A stretch of 64,000 nucleotides of DNA from positions 346,775 through 410,774 of the forward strand of contig JAQUPX010000001.1 in the NCBI GenBank assembly GCA_028716385.1, read 5' to 3'. The stretch is from a bacterium. GTDB lineage: Bacteria; Hydrothermota; UBA3073; JACQXS01; JAQTXJ01. Below are positions 42,579 through 51,244 of this stretch, in pieces (position 1 is the first letter of the stretch; every line of letters starts with the position of its first letter). The notes beneath the pieces were generated by a model. The model did no database searches, was not told the DNA's origin, and saw only the letters and a list, made by a program, of their open reading frames with translations. The position numbers were made by a program, and so were the translations under genes.

Positions 42579-42862
42579 CCCTTTCAGGTTGCCATTAGTA
42601 TACAAAATAGAGACTGTTATCCAGTACAAAGCCCTTGAGTCCGCAAGGCGGACGATTAGGGATTCGTATCCAGCCCTCTGGACTCAGTCAGGCGGATTAG
42701 CCCTTTAGGTTACAGTCTCTTTTGCCATTAGCATACAAAATAGAGACTGTTATCCAGTTCAGCTGGGGCTTTAGCCCTTTAGGTTACAGTCTCTTTTGCC
42801 ATTAGCATACAAAATAGAGACTGTTATCCAGTTCAGCTGGGGCTTTAGCCCTTTAGGTTACC
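42579..42862. repeat. 74-bp tandem repeat, about 3 copies, running into the end of the OTC gene
   Basis: GCCATTAGCATACAAAATAG starts copies at 42591 (one base different), 42724 and 42798; the last two are exactly 74 bp apart. Copy 1 is 133 bp because a stretch of ~60 bp with CCGCAAGGCGG and other palindromes replaces TTCAGCTGGGG. The last copy ends in GCCCTTTAGGTTAC, which encodes the last residues and stop codon of the carbamoyltransferase on the minus strand. Confidence 0.8.
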
Positions 42863-43747
42863 GCATAACCATGCCATAACTGCCTTTTCCGTATGCATAC
42901 GGTTTTCGGCCTGGTCAAGAATTACCGAATGCGGAGAATCAATCACTTCGGCAGTAATTTCTTCGCCCCTGTGGGCAGGCAAACAATGCATCAGAATGTA
43001 AGATGGTTTTGCGTGTTTTACCAGCTGCGCATTTATCTGGAATGCTTTGAATTTCTCTAGCCGGAGCGCTTTTTCTTCTTCCTGTCCCATTGAAGTCCAT
43101 ACGTCGGTATATATAATGTCCGCGTCACGAACCGCTTCTACGGGATCGTTTGTCACTACCGCGGAACTTAATTTTATGTATTCTTTCTGCGGCTCATAAC
43201 CTTTCGGAGTTGCTACGTGCATTTTTAACCCGCATAAATTTGCAAACAACATAAGTGAATGACATACGTTATTCCCGTCGCCTACCCATGCAAATTTCAA
43301 ATCTTTGTATCCTTTGTAAAACTCCCATATCGTGAAAAAGTCCGCAAGTGCCTGGCAAGGATGTTCTAGGTCTGATAACGCATTTACAACAGGAACGCTT
43401 GCATATTTCGCAAGGTCTTCAATGCTTTTATGCTCAAAAACACGCGCAACTATACCCGATACCCACCTGGATAAATTTTCTGCTACGTCCTTTACGGGTT
43501 CTCTCTTGCCAAGACCTATGTCCTGGGATGAAAGATATATGGAATTTCCACCGAGTTCGTTAATTGCAGTTTCAAAAGTTACTCTTGTCCTGAGGCTAGG
43601 TTTCTCAAATATCAAAGCAAAAGTCCTTCCGCTTAATGGTTTTTCGTGAGAATACCTTGCATTCTTAAATTTTTCCGTCAGTAGAAATAACTTAAAAATG
43701 TCTCCCCTGTGCAAACTTTTTGTTTCGATTAAATCTTTTCCTGCCAT
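42845..43747 (-). CDS. argF: Ornithine carbamoyltransferase
   Basis: Cytoplasmic enzyme of 300 aa that makes citrulline from ornithine and carbamoyl phosphate in arginine synthesis. The carbamoyl-phosphate loop reads SLRTR (usually STRTR), followed by HPCQALADFFT, the ornithine-side DVWTSMGQEEE region and MHCLPAHRGEEI; length is normal. ATG follows GGAGG. No other arginine gene is in the window. The last codons (NLKG, stop) lie inside the 74-bp tandem repeat, so the original C-terminus was probably replaced or the repeat grew out of the gene end. It lies 28 nt downstream of the secreted hydrolase gene. Confidence 0.92.
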   Translation of the reverse strand: MAGKDLIETKSLHRGDIFKLFLLTEKFKNARYSHEKPLSGRTFALIFEKPSLRTRVTFETAINELGGNSIYLSSQDIGLGKREPVKDVAENLSRWVSGIVARVFEHKSIEDLAKYASVPVVNALSDLEHPCQALADFFTIWEFYKGYKDLKFAWVGDGNNVCHSLMLFANLCGLKMHVATPKGYEPQKEYIKLSSAVVTNDPVEAVRDADIIYTDVWTSMGQEEEKALRLEKFKAFQINAQLVKHAKPSYILMHCLPAHRGEEITAEVIDSPHSVILDQAENRMHTEKAVMAWLCGNLKG

Positions 43748-43775
43748 CTTTTCCTCCTAGAAATTTGTTTACTCT

Positions 43776-46238
43776 TTATTTTTTATACATTGTTATTTTA
43801 TCTATTGCCCAGTTCTTGTTGAAAAATCCTGTACATACAACGCCGTCCCAACCTTTCTTTTTCACGGATTTATCATAGATTATGAAATCCGGCACTCCTG
43901 ATTGTGCTCGAAGCGGACCAAAATAATGTGATATTTTTGAACCCTCTGCATCCGCTCCCATATAAACGACTACAAACTTGTTCGGGTTTAACGGGTTGGG
44001 ATATATTTCTTCGAGAGAAAGCCCTTCCCTGGAAAGCATTTCTTTCCCTATCCATATATGTTTATCTTTTATATAAATAGGCAGCTTCGAATTTATCTTT
44101 TTCGTAAAACTATTCTCATCCGGATTTCCGAATAAAATAATATTGTAATTCTTTATTATCTCATCCGTTACTTCGGTATCCGGAATCACTTCTACAAAAC
44201 CGTTTCCGTTTATCAACCAGAAAGATGCTTCGGATTGAGCATTTTCATAATTTGTTTCTCCTTTGCCGTAGACCAGAATAAACGGACTGAAATATGCTTG
44301 TTTTATCGGGCCATAAAGTTGGGGACTCTTGTATAATCCTTTGTGTTCGACTTTTCCCATAACAAAAGATTTGCCTTTCTTTACAAACGAAACGACTTCC
44401 TCTTTGTTAAACGAAAACTTTATCGGGGTATTGTTTATTATGAATTTTATTTCCCCGAACGGGATTAGTTTCGGCGACAGACTTAAACTGAAAGCTGTAA
44501 TGTTTTGAGTGTTTATGGAAATGCTGTTTGAGTTAACTTTGGCTTCAATTTTCGCATCCTGGTATTCTATATCTTGTTCGTCTATTGTAACCCAGTAATA
44601 TTTATTTCTGATAACCGGAGTTACTATCTTGTAATTAACTTCTTTCGGATAAAAGTCTCTGGTTCGTGCTTTAAAGAAATCCATTATCGCTTTGTAATTA
44701 ATACATCCTGCCCCAAGTTCCCCGTCATCATTTTCATTCCACCAGTGACCTTTTCCCGGAAGTTCTGTATAATGAACGTCGTAATTCATTAACTTAAGGT
44801 ATCCCGTGAGTATACGTCCGTGAATCGGAGGCACGTTATCGTCACTGCCGCCGTGTAAAGCGTAAATTCCCGTGTTCTTTGCATTCTCAAGAAATACAAA
44901 CGGGCAGTATTCCCGCACTATCCTGTTACGATAAGAAATCGCCTCAGGATGAGTAAAGAAGACACTTTTTTCAAGTATGCTCGGAACGTAAAGTTGCAAG
45001 AAACTCCACCCCGATACGGGCGCCAACGCGGCAAACAAATCCGGGCATAACAACCCGTTAATCCATGTCCCGTGGCCTCCCATCGAATGTCCCGTAAGAT
45101 ATATTTTTGTCGTGTCTATGTTGAAACGTTTTATTGCTTCCTGCCGGACTTCAAGCATATCAAGCGTTCCCCAGTCTTCCCAGTTGAATCCATACGGTCT
45201 GCGGTTTGTAGCCGTTACGATAAACGTCCAGTCCCTGGGAGTATAACACTTGGCCAGACCAATGGCCTCCACATTTGCGCCGTGAAGAGAGACAATTAAA
45301 GAATACTTTTTGTCGGGAGAAAAATTCACCGGCGGAACGACTCCAAAATACTGGACGGAATTATCAATCTTTGAAATAAAAGTAGCTTTATATTGGTCGC
45401 CGGGCTTAACTATGTCTATTTTTACGCTGTCTGTTAAAAGCTTGTTATTGTTATAAGTTACGGTTACCGGAAGCCATAATTCTTTTACCCCTGAGACGGG
45501 TTTTATTACTTCCAAATCAAGTCTTATCTTTTTTACGCCAAAAGGATATATCGTGTTTATGAAAGTTTTGACAGGTTTAACGTAATCCGTTTTCTCCAGT
45601 GTAACCTCTAAGGAACACATTTTTTCGTCAGTAGTATTCATAAAACAAATTGCTATCGGCGCGGAAAAAGTTGCCGAAGTATCAATGATGTCCGGAGCAG
45701 TAACGTCATTTAAAAGAATCAAATGGTTTTTGCTGGGGATAAACCTAAGACGAAAAGAGCTCTCCGTTGAAAGAAAAATTCTGTTCTCTCCTGCTTTTAA
45801 TAATACGGGAGTCGGGCAATAAGAACTAACGGAATACCCTTTTTCGTTTAATCTAAAGGAAGAAACGTTCTTGCCAGTCACAAGCGCATAACAGGATTCT
45901 TTGCTCTGGAATGTTGCATATGCATAACTCGCGTTGCTTGTTCCGGCGTAACCGTATATGTCCTGCAACGTATCCCACCACACGTCTTCGTAATCAAACA
46001 AAACTCTGCCTGTCGAATCCAAACCGCGGGAGACCCATTTAACCGTGCCTCCCTGCACCATAAAACTTGGCAGTTCTGTGCCTTCTACTGGAGTAAAATT
46101 TTCTATGGAATCCAATACTCCTATGATTCCTTCACGGGGAGAAGTTGAAAACGGTCCAGCGGTGAGCCATTTTGAAGGAGTAATCGTGTCTTTTAAAGAC
46201 GGTAAAAAAGAAATTAATATAAGTAATATATTTACCAT
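43776..46238 (-). CDS. Secreted alpha/beta hydrolase (esterase/peptidase-like)
   Basis: Secreted protein of 820 aa. The export signal is short and has no basic residue before the hydrophobic core (MVNILLILISFLPS). An N-terminal beta-rich region (~20-300) precedes an alpha/beta hydrolase domain (~300-530): LIVSLHGANVEAIG, nucleophile Ser in LTGHSMGGHGTW, Asp in GGSDDNVPP and His in GKGHWWNE complete a Ser-Asp-His triad. A C-terminal ~280 residues resemble the tail region of large PHB-depolymerase/prolyl-oligopeptidase-like esterases. No sorting tail is present, so it is likely periplasmic rather than surface-anchored. Its predicted transcript start is 1-5 nt from the ATG. Confidence 0.87.
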   Translation of the reverse strand: MVNILLILISFLPSLKDTITPSKWLTAGPFSTSPREGIIGVLDSIENFTPVEGTELPSFMVQGGTVKWVSRGLDSTGRVLFDYEDVWWDTLQDIYGYAGTSNASYAYATFQSKESCYALVTGKNVSSFRLNEKGYSVSSYCPTPVLLKAGENRIFLSTESSFRLRFIPSKNHLILLNDVTAPDIIDTSATFSAPIAICFMNTTDEKMCSLEVTLEKTDYVKPVKTFINTIYPFGVKKIRLDLEVIKPVSGVKELWLPVTVTYNNNKLLTDSVKIDIVKPGDQYKATFISKIDNSVQYFGVVPPVNFSPDKKYSLIVSLHGANVEAIGLAKCYTPRDWTFIVTATNRRPYGFNWEDWGTLDMLEVRQEAIKRFNIDTTKIYLTGHSMGGHGTWINGLLCPDLFAALAPVSGWSFLQLYVPSILEKSVFFTHPEAISYRNRIVREYCPFVFLENAKNTGIYALHGGSDDNVPPIHGRILTGYLKLMNYDVHYTELPGKGHWWNENDDGELGAGCINYKAIMDFFKARTRDFYPKEVNYKIVTPVIRNKYYWVTIDEQDIEYQDAKIEAKVNSNSISINTQNITAFSLSLSPKLIPFGEIKFIINNTPIKFSFNKEEVVSFVKKGKSFVMGKVEHKGLYKSPQLYGPIKQAYFSPFILVYGKGETNYENAQSEASFWLINGNGFVEVIPDTEVTDEIIKNYNIILFGNPDENSFTKKINSKLPIYIKDKHIWIGKEMLSREGLSLEEIYPNPLNPNKFVVVYMGADAEGSKISHYFGPLRAQSGVPDFIIYDKSVKKKGWDGVVCTGFFNKNWAIDKITMYKK

Positions 46239-46247
46239 AATGTTATG

Positions 46248-46276
46248 AATTTAAGCACTAATTTTATAACTGTCAA
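46248..46276 (-). promoter_or_regulatory. Promoter of the 43776-46238 gene, near-leaderless
   Basis: On the minus strand TTGACA (46276-46271), a 17-nt spacer and TAAATT (46253-46248). A transcript starting ~7 nt after the -10 would begin at ~46241, 3 nt before the ATG. No Shine-Dalgarno sequence is present. Confidence 0.55.
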
Positions 46277-46289
46277 GAATTTCAATTTT

Positions 46290-46598
46290 TAAAGAAACAG
46301 AGAATAGAAATTTCAACCACAGAGACCACAGAGAAAAAATTTTAGAGTTTAAAGAAACAAATTCTGTAACAAACTTGGGGATATAGCAAAAAAACACAGA
46401 GCAAATAGAGGTCACAGAGAAATAAATAAAAAGACAAAGAACTTTTTTTATCCGTGTAAATCCGTGTTTGTTATCCGTGGCTGAAACTTTTTAGTGTTTA
46501 GTTTTTGTGCTTTCGTGTTTTTGTGGCAAAACTTTTAATTTTCCGTTATCAGTGTTCTCTGTGGTTTTATTTTAGTGTTTTCGTGCTTTCGTGGCGAA
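46290..46598. repeat. CACAGA and TCCGTGT word repeats; gap at 46239-46598
   Basis: Purine-rich words (CAACCACAGAGACCACAGAG, CACAGAGCAAA) occupy 46315-46430. Then complementary-type words (ATCCGTGTAAATCCGTGT, TATCCGTGGCT, TTTCGTGTTTTTGTGG) fill 46445-46595. The switch of strand sense within one gap forms a loose inverted arrangement. No gene seen. Confidence 0.6.
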
Positions 46599-47132
46599 TT
46601 ATTTGTTTTTCTTTTTATATATGTTCTTCCCTCTGCAATCTATTCCTACGATTGCCGGGAAATCTTTGATTTCCAATTTGTAAATAGCTTCACACCCAAG
46701 CTCGCCATACGCCACCAAATCACACTTTTTAACCGTCTGCGAAAGTAGCGCCCCGCATCCCCCCGGCGCAATGAAATAAACCGCTTTATGTTTTTTTATT
46801 GCCGATACCACTTCCTTCGAACGGTCTCCTTTTCCAATCATTCCTTTTAAACTTTTCCCCAGTAAAGCCGAGGTATATTCGTCCATCCTGCTGCTTGTCG
46901 TCGGTCCGCAGGAACCTATTATTTGTTTGGGTTTTGCAGGAGCAGGACCCGTATAATAAATCGTTTGGTTTCTTAATTCCAGCGGAAGTTTTTTCTTATT
47001 TTTTATGCAGTCTGTCAATCTTTTGTGCGTCGCATCTCTTGCGGTGTATATTATACCCGTTAGTAAAACCCTGTCGCCTGCGTTTAATCCGGAAATTATT
47101 TTTTCATCCAGAGGAAGCCGAATCTTTTTCAT
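46599..47132 (-). CDS. Class I fumarate hydratase, beta (C-terminal) subunit
   Basis: 177-aa subunit of the iron-sulphur fumarase that interconverts fumarate and malate. The start is set at 47132 (MKKIRLPLDEKIISGL), where ATG overlaps the alpha-subunit stop (ATGA); an in-frame ATG at 47165 would overlap by 37 nt and add a non-conserved tail. Family motifs are present: GIIYTARDATHKR, YTGPAP, GSCGPTTSSRMDEY and APGGCGALLSQ. Split alpha/beta fumarases are common in anaerobes. It is the last gene of the malic enzyme-fumarase operon. Confidence 0.92.
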   Translation of the reverse strand: MKKIRLPLDEKIISGLNAGDRVLLTGIIYTARDATHKRLTDCIKNKKKLPLELRNQTIYYTGPAPAKPKQIIGSCGPTTSSRMDEYTSALLGKSLKGMIGKGDRSKEVVSAIKKHKAVYFIAPGGCGALLSQTVKKCDLVAYGELGCEAIYKLEIKDFPAIVGIDCRGKNIYKKKNK

Positions 47133-47965
47133 AATACTATCGTTTGAACGCGATGGCACCAACATCCTATGTTTATTGCCACGGGCAGTCCCGCAATGTG
47201 TGTCGGGTACGTTTTTATGGTTACCCTTAATGCGGTTGTTTTTCCTCCCAATCCTCCCGGCCCGATATTTAATTTGTTTATTTCTTTTAATAAATCTTTC
47301 TCAAGTTTTTTCACAGTGACGTTTTTTCGGCCGTCTTCGGAATCGTTTATCAACGCTTCTTTCGCCAGCAATGCCGCTTTCTCAAGTGTCCCGCCGATTC
47401 CTATCCCGATAACTACGGGCGGACAGGAGTTCCCACCGGATTCTTTTACGGAATCCAACACGAATTTTTTTACTTCCTTAACGCAATTCCCTATGTCAAG
47501 CATTGAAGCCTTGCCCATATTCTCACTACCGAAGCCCCTCGGCACAACCGTAATTTTTAAACCGTCTCCTTTTGCCAAACTCGTATGTATTGTTGCGGGA
47601 GTGTTGTCTTCGGTATTTTTTCTGGTTAACGGGTCAACGATTGACTTCCTGAAATACCCTTCACGATAACCCTTTCTAACTCCCTCCCGGATTGCTTCTT
47701 CCAGACCGCCCTCAACCTGTATTCCTTCGCCTTTTTTTACGAATACCACGGTCAAACCCGTATCCTGGCACATAGGTATTTTCTTTGCTTTTGCGATACT
47801 GCAATTTTTTAATATGTCACGGATGACTTCTTTGGGGAGAATGTCATTTTCTTCTTTGTATGCTTTTTCCAATAACCGTTCGACGTCTTTATCTATTTCA
47901 AAGTTGGATTTAATACACAAGTTCTTGACGGCTTCAACGATTTTATCTTTTTTTATTATTCTCAT
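47129..47965 (-). CDS. Class I fumarate hydratase, alpha (N-terminal) subunit
   Basis: 278-aa catalytic subunit of the two-part fumarase. Three conserved Cys that would hold the [4Fe-4S] cluster are visible: IPMCQDTG, GNSCPPVVIG and INIGCWCHR. The Gly-rich GIGIGGTLEKAA and LGGKTTALRV segments match the family. It starts 23 nt inside the end of the malic enzyme gene and ends in a 4-nt overlap with the beta subunit, so all three proteins should be made together. The set would link fumarate to malate to pyruvate. Confidence 0.93.
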   Translation of the reverse strand: MRIIKKDKIVEAVKNLCIKSNFEIDKDVERLLEKAYKEENDILPKEVIRDILKNCSIAKAKKIPMCQDTGLTVVFVKKGEGIQVEGGLEEAIREGVRKGYREGYFRKSIVDPLTRKNTEDNTPATIHTSLAKGDGLKITVVPRGFGSENMGKASMLDIGNCVKEVKKFVLDSVKESGGNSCPPVVIGIGIGGTLEKAALLAKEALINDSEDGRKNVTVKKLEKDLLKEINKLNIGPGGLGGKTTALRVTIKTYPTHIAGLPVAINIGCWCHRVQTIVL

Positions 47966-49199
47966 TTTTCAACAAAGTAACGGTTTTCTTAAAAACTTCT
48001 CCCTGCTTGAGTTTTATTCTTGCGACTCCGCTTTTGATTGCCGCCTGCGCTACGGCTTCCGCAACCACCGGCGCAACTCTCGGGTCATAAGCTTTTGGAA
48101 TGAAATATTCTTCGGTAAGTTCTTTCTTTGAAATTAAATTACTGATTGCCAGGCTTGCGGCTATTTTCATTTCTTCATTAATGACTTTTGCGCGTACGTC
48201 CAGAACTCCGCGGAATATTCCCGGGAACGCCAGAACGTTGTTTATCTGGTTCGGGAAATCACTTCTTCCCGTGGCGATTATTTTTGCGCCGCCTGCTTTT
48301 GCTTCCGTCGGAAGAATCTCGGGGTCAGGATTAGCCATCGCAAATATTATTGGATTTTTATTCATTGAGACAACCATCTTTTTAGTAAGAATATTTCCTG
48401 CGGAAACTCCTATAAAAACATCTGCATTTTTGATGACGTCTCCTAATTTACCTTTCTCTTTTTTGCGATTCGTAATTTTAACAAGTTCTTTTCTGGAGGA
48501 GTTCATTCCGTCTTTTATACCTTCGTATATCGCTCCGTATATATCACAGACGATAATATTTCTTGAGCCAAAATTATACAGACATTTGCAAATGGCGGTT
48601 CCTGCTGCGCCGGCACCGTTTATGATAATCTTTACTTTAGATATTTCTTTTTTAACCAGCTTGAGTGCATTAATTAAACCTGCCAGAACGACTATTTCCG
48701 TGCCGTGCTGGTCGTCATGAAAAATGGGAATGTCCGTTTCTTTTATGAGTCTTTTTTCTATTTCAAAACAACGCGGAGCCGAAATATCTTCAAGGTTAAT
48801 CCCTCCGAAAGTCGGAGATATATTTTTTACGATGTTTACGATTTCATCCGTGTCCTGAGTTGCAAGACAAATAGGAACTGCATCCACTCCTCCGAACTTT
48901 TTGAACAGTATTGCTTTGCCTTCCATAACGGGAAGACCTGCTTCGGGACCGATATTTCCGAGACCGAGGACTGCGCTTCCGTCGGTGACGATTGCAATGA
49001 GGTTGGAACGTGAAGTATATTCGAATACGAGGTCTTTATTTTTGGCAATTTCCCGGCAGGGTTCGGCGACGCCCGGGGTATATAGCAAACTAAGGTTATC
49101 TTTGGTGACGGGAATTTTGCTTTCGATGGTAATTTTTCCCCTGAGAGTTTTGTGCAGGAGCAGGGATTTTTCTTTTAACTTTTCCGATTTGCTTTTCAT
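47943..49199 (-). CDS. Malic enzyme (malate oxidoreductase, decarboxylating)
   Basis: Cytoplasmic enzyme of 418 aa converting malate to pyruvate and CO2 with NAD(P)+. The short bacterial/archaeal form is recognised by [33 protein letters not shown], the metal site [11 protein letters not shown] and the nucleotide-binding [12 protein letters not shown]. It is the first gene of an overlapping trio with the two fumarase subunits (23-nt overlap). Cofactor preference cannot be read with confidence. Together the operon would convert fumarate to pyruvate, or act in reverse in carboxylating direction. Confidence 0.93.
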   Translation of the reverse strand: MKSKSEKLKEKSLLLHKTLRGKITIESKIPVTKDNLSLLYTPGVAEPCREIAKNKDLVFEYTSRSNLIAIVTDGSAVLGLGNIGPEAGLPVMEGKAILFKKFGGVDAVPICLATQDTDEIVNIVKNISPTFGGINLEDISAPRCFEIEKRLIKETDIPIFHDDQHGTEIVVLAGLINALKLVKKEISKVKIIINGAGAAGTAICKCLYNFGSRNIIVCDIYGAIYEGIKDGMNSSRKELVKITNRKKEKGKLGDVIKNADVFIGVSAGNILTKKMVVSMNKNPIIFAMANPDPEILPTEAKAGGAKIIATGRSDFPNQINNVLAFPGIFRGVLDVRAKVINEEMKIAASLAISNLISKKELTEEYFIPKAYDPRVAPVVAEAVAQAAIKSGVARIKLKQGEVFKKTVTLLKNENNKKR

Positions 49200-49519
49200 A
49201 AAAGTGATAATGTATCATTTAAGGTAGGAATGGGAAAAGTCAAGAGGAAAACGAATAACAGATTGATAAAACTAAAATAAAAATTCTGCCACGAAAACAC
49301 GAAAGCACAAAATTGAAACCACGAAAAAGCAACCACAGAGAACACAGAGGACGGAAAAATTTAGGGTTAAAAAAACAGACAACAGAATAGAGAACTGAAA
49401 AGAAGAGAGCACAGAGAAAAGAAGTGACAGAGATTTGGACGCAGATAAACGCAGATTAAGAGGATAAAAAATGGGTAGGCAGGGCTTTAATGCCCTGCTC
49501 TTCGCCCCTACAATTGGGG
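49200..49519. repeat. CACAGA/CACGAAA repeat plus GC hairpin; gap at 49200-49519
   Basis: 49285-49470 hold CCACGAAAACACGAAAGCAC, AACCACAGAGAACACAGAGG and GGACGCAGATAAACGCAGAT words. 49474-49510 forms GCAGGGC-TTTAAT-GCCCTGC followed by TCGCCCCTAC, just past the stop of the 49520 gene. No T-tract, so a terminator role is uncertain. No gene seen. Confidence 0.6.
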
Positions 49520-51004
49520 TTATTTTATTATTGTTAGTTTTTTTGTAATTTTGGAAGTGCCGGTGGAAAGGGTTAGAAAATAAATTCCTGTTTTTAGTTC
49601 GGTTGCGTTATTATCGGTACCATTCCAGGTGACATTAGTGGTCAGTGATGAGTGGCCAGTGGTGAGTGGAAAGGATTTTACTAATTTACCCGCGATATCG
49701 TAAATCTTCAAAGAGACATATCGAGGTTGGGAAACCTCTCCCACAGTATAAGTGATAATTGTTGATTTAGAAAAAGGATTTTGATTTACCCTGAGCGTAG
49801 TCGAAGGGCTGACCACCGGCAACTGCTGTTCTTCTACCCCTGTCTCTTTCCCCAACCTAATCAGATAAACATCTTCATGACCTGCCCCGAAAGATTTTGT
49901 TGTTCCTGTAATGATAAATCCACCATCTTCAGTCTGTTGAATGGAATTTCCCCAATCTTCGTCAACTCCGCCAAAAGTTTTTGTCCATAGTGCATCACCC
50001 GAAGAATTTGTTCTGATGAGATAGACATCAGTCCCGCCTGTCCCTAAGGAGCTTGTCTCCCCTGCAATAATAAATCCGCTGTCAAAAGTCTGTTGAACCT
50101 CGATGCCATAATCGTTGTCAGTTCCGCCAAAAGTTTTTGTCCAGAGGGTATCGCCTGAAGAATCTGTCCGAATCAGATAGGCATCCCATTTGCCAGCTCC
50201 GAAAGATTCTGTCCCCCCTGTAATAATAAATCCACCATCTTCAGTCTGTTGAACCGCGCTGCCATAATCGTTGTCAGTCCCGCCAAAAGTTTTTGTCCAT
50301 AAAGTATCCCCTGAAGAACTTGTCTTAATCAGATAACCATCTCCGGAATCTGCCCCGAAAGATTTTGTTGTTCCTGTAATGATAAATCCACCATCTTTAG
50401 TTTGTTGAACCGTGATGCCATAATCGTTGCCAATTCCGCCAAAAGTTTTTGTCCACAAAGTATCTCCTGAAGAATTTGTCCTTATGAGATAGACATCCCA
50501 ATCGCCTGTCACAAAATAGCCTATTTCTCCTACAATAACAAATCCACTGTCAAAAGTCTGCTGAACGGAATATCCAATATCATCATCTTTAGTTCCACCG
50601 AAAGTTCTCGTCCATAGCGTATCCCCCGAAGAATTTGTCCTAATAAGATAAACATCATTATCACCTGCCCCGAAAGAGAGCGTACATCCTGTAATGATAA
50701 ATCCGCTGTCAGATGTCTGTTGAACTGAATAACCCAAATCAACGTTAGTCTCGCCATAAGTTCTTGTCCAGAGGGTATCGCCCGAAGAATTTATCTTAAT
50801 TAGATAGACATCTCCAGAGCCTGCCCCAAAAGAGCTTGTCCATCCTACAATGATAAATCCACCATCTTTTGTCTGTTGTATCGACTTGCCCTCATCCCAA
50901 TAAGTTCCGCCATAAGTTTTTGTCCATAAAGTATCCGGTGCGCCTGCGAATGCGTTGGCGGATAAGACCAAACAGAGTAAATATAAATACTTTAAAAGTC
51001 TCAT
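49520..51004 (-). CDS. Secreted seven-repeat beta-propeller protein with variant class A tail
   Basis: Secreted protein of 494 aa. Signal peptide ~1-20 (MRLLKYLYLLCLVLSANAFA). Seven LWTKTFGGTDNDYGxxVQQT repeats, the same family as 4816-6264 and 26702-28165. The tail region is altered by repeat DNA twice: CCCTGAGCGTAGTCGAAGGG (49790-49809) encodes SPSTTLRV before the tail, and a run of CACT-type words near 49630-49665 encodes LTTGHSSLTTNV within it, replacing the usual short turn before WNGTDNNATELKTGIYFL. The tail's end (KITKKLTIIK) is intact. Function unknown. Confidence 0.87.
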   Translation of the reverse strand: MRLLKYLYLLCLVLSANAFAGAPDTLWTKTYGGTYWDEGKSIQQTKDGGFIIVGWTSSFGAGSGDVYLIKINSSGDTLWTRTYGETNVDLGYSVQQTSDSGFIITGCTLSFGAGDNDVYLIRTNSSGDTLWTRTFGGTKDDDIGYSVQQTFDSGFVIVGEIGYFVTGDWDVYLIRTNSSGDTLWTKTFGGIGNDYGITVQQTKDGGFIITGTTKSFGADSGDGYLIKTSSSGDTLWTKTFGGTDNDYGSAVQQTEDGGFIITGGTESFGAGKWDAYLIRTDSSGDTLWTKTFGGTDNDYGIEVQQTFDSGFIIAGETSSLGTGGTDVYLIRTNSSGDALWTKTFGGVDEDWGNSIQQTEDGGFIITGTTKSFGAGHEDVYLIRLGKETGVEEQQLPVVSPSTTLRVNQNPFSKSTIITYTVGEVSQPRYVSLKIYDIAGKLVKSFPLTTGHSSLTTNVTWNGTDNNATELKTGIYFLTLSTGTSKITKKLTIIK

Positions 51005-51099
51005 AGTCTTACTACATGTTTAAATGGGACAATGAAAAAAGTCAAGAGGAAAATAATAGCGGGAGTTTATATAATATCCTTATTAAGACTTTACAAATT

Positions 51100-51235
51100 G
51101 GGCTTGATAAATCAAGCCCCTACCCCAATATGTTATTTTTTTTATCCGTGTAAATCCGTGTGTATCCGTGGCTATAAATCTTTTTGTTGTCTTTTTTATC
51201 CTCTGCGAACTTTGCGTCTCTGCGGTGAAGAATTT
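51100..51235. repeat. Hairpin and TCCGTGT words
   Basis: GGGCTTGAT-AA-ATCAAGCCC (51100-51119) is a perfect 9-bp stem followed by CCTACCCC. TCCGTGTAAATCCGTGTGTA and TATCCGTGGCTATAAATC follow to ~51180, then CTGCGAACTTTGCGTCTCTG. It fills the gap upstream of the 49520-51004 gene. Confidence 0.55.
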
Positions 51236-51244
51236 CTGTTCTTC

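Noticed and set aside
42454..42708. 84-codon plus-strand frame upstream of the PAS kinase
   Set aside because: Runs into the 74-bp tandem repeat and its palindromic insert; no start context.
42579..42862. Possible CRISPR array
   Set aside because: The repeats are 74 bp, contiguous, without unique spacers, and no cas gene is near.
48100..48720. 206-codon plus-strand frame opposite the malic enzyme gene
   Set aside because: Antisense to a well-conserved enzyme; no recognisable motif or ribosome site.
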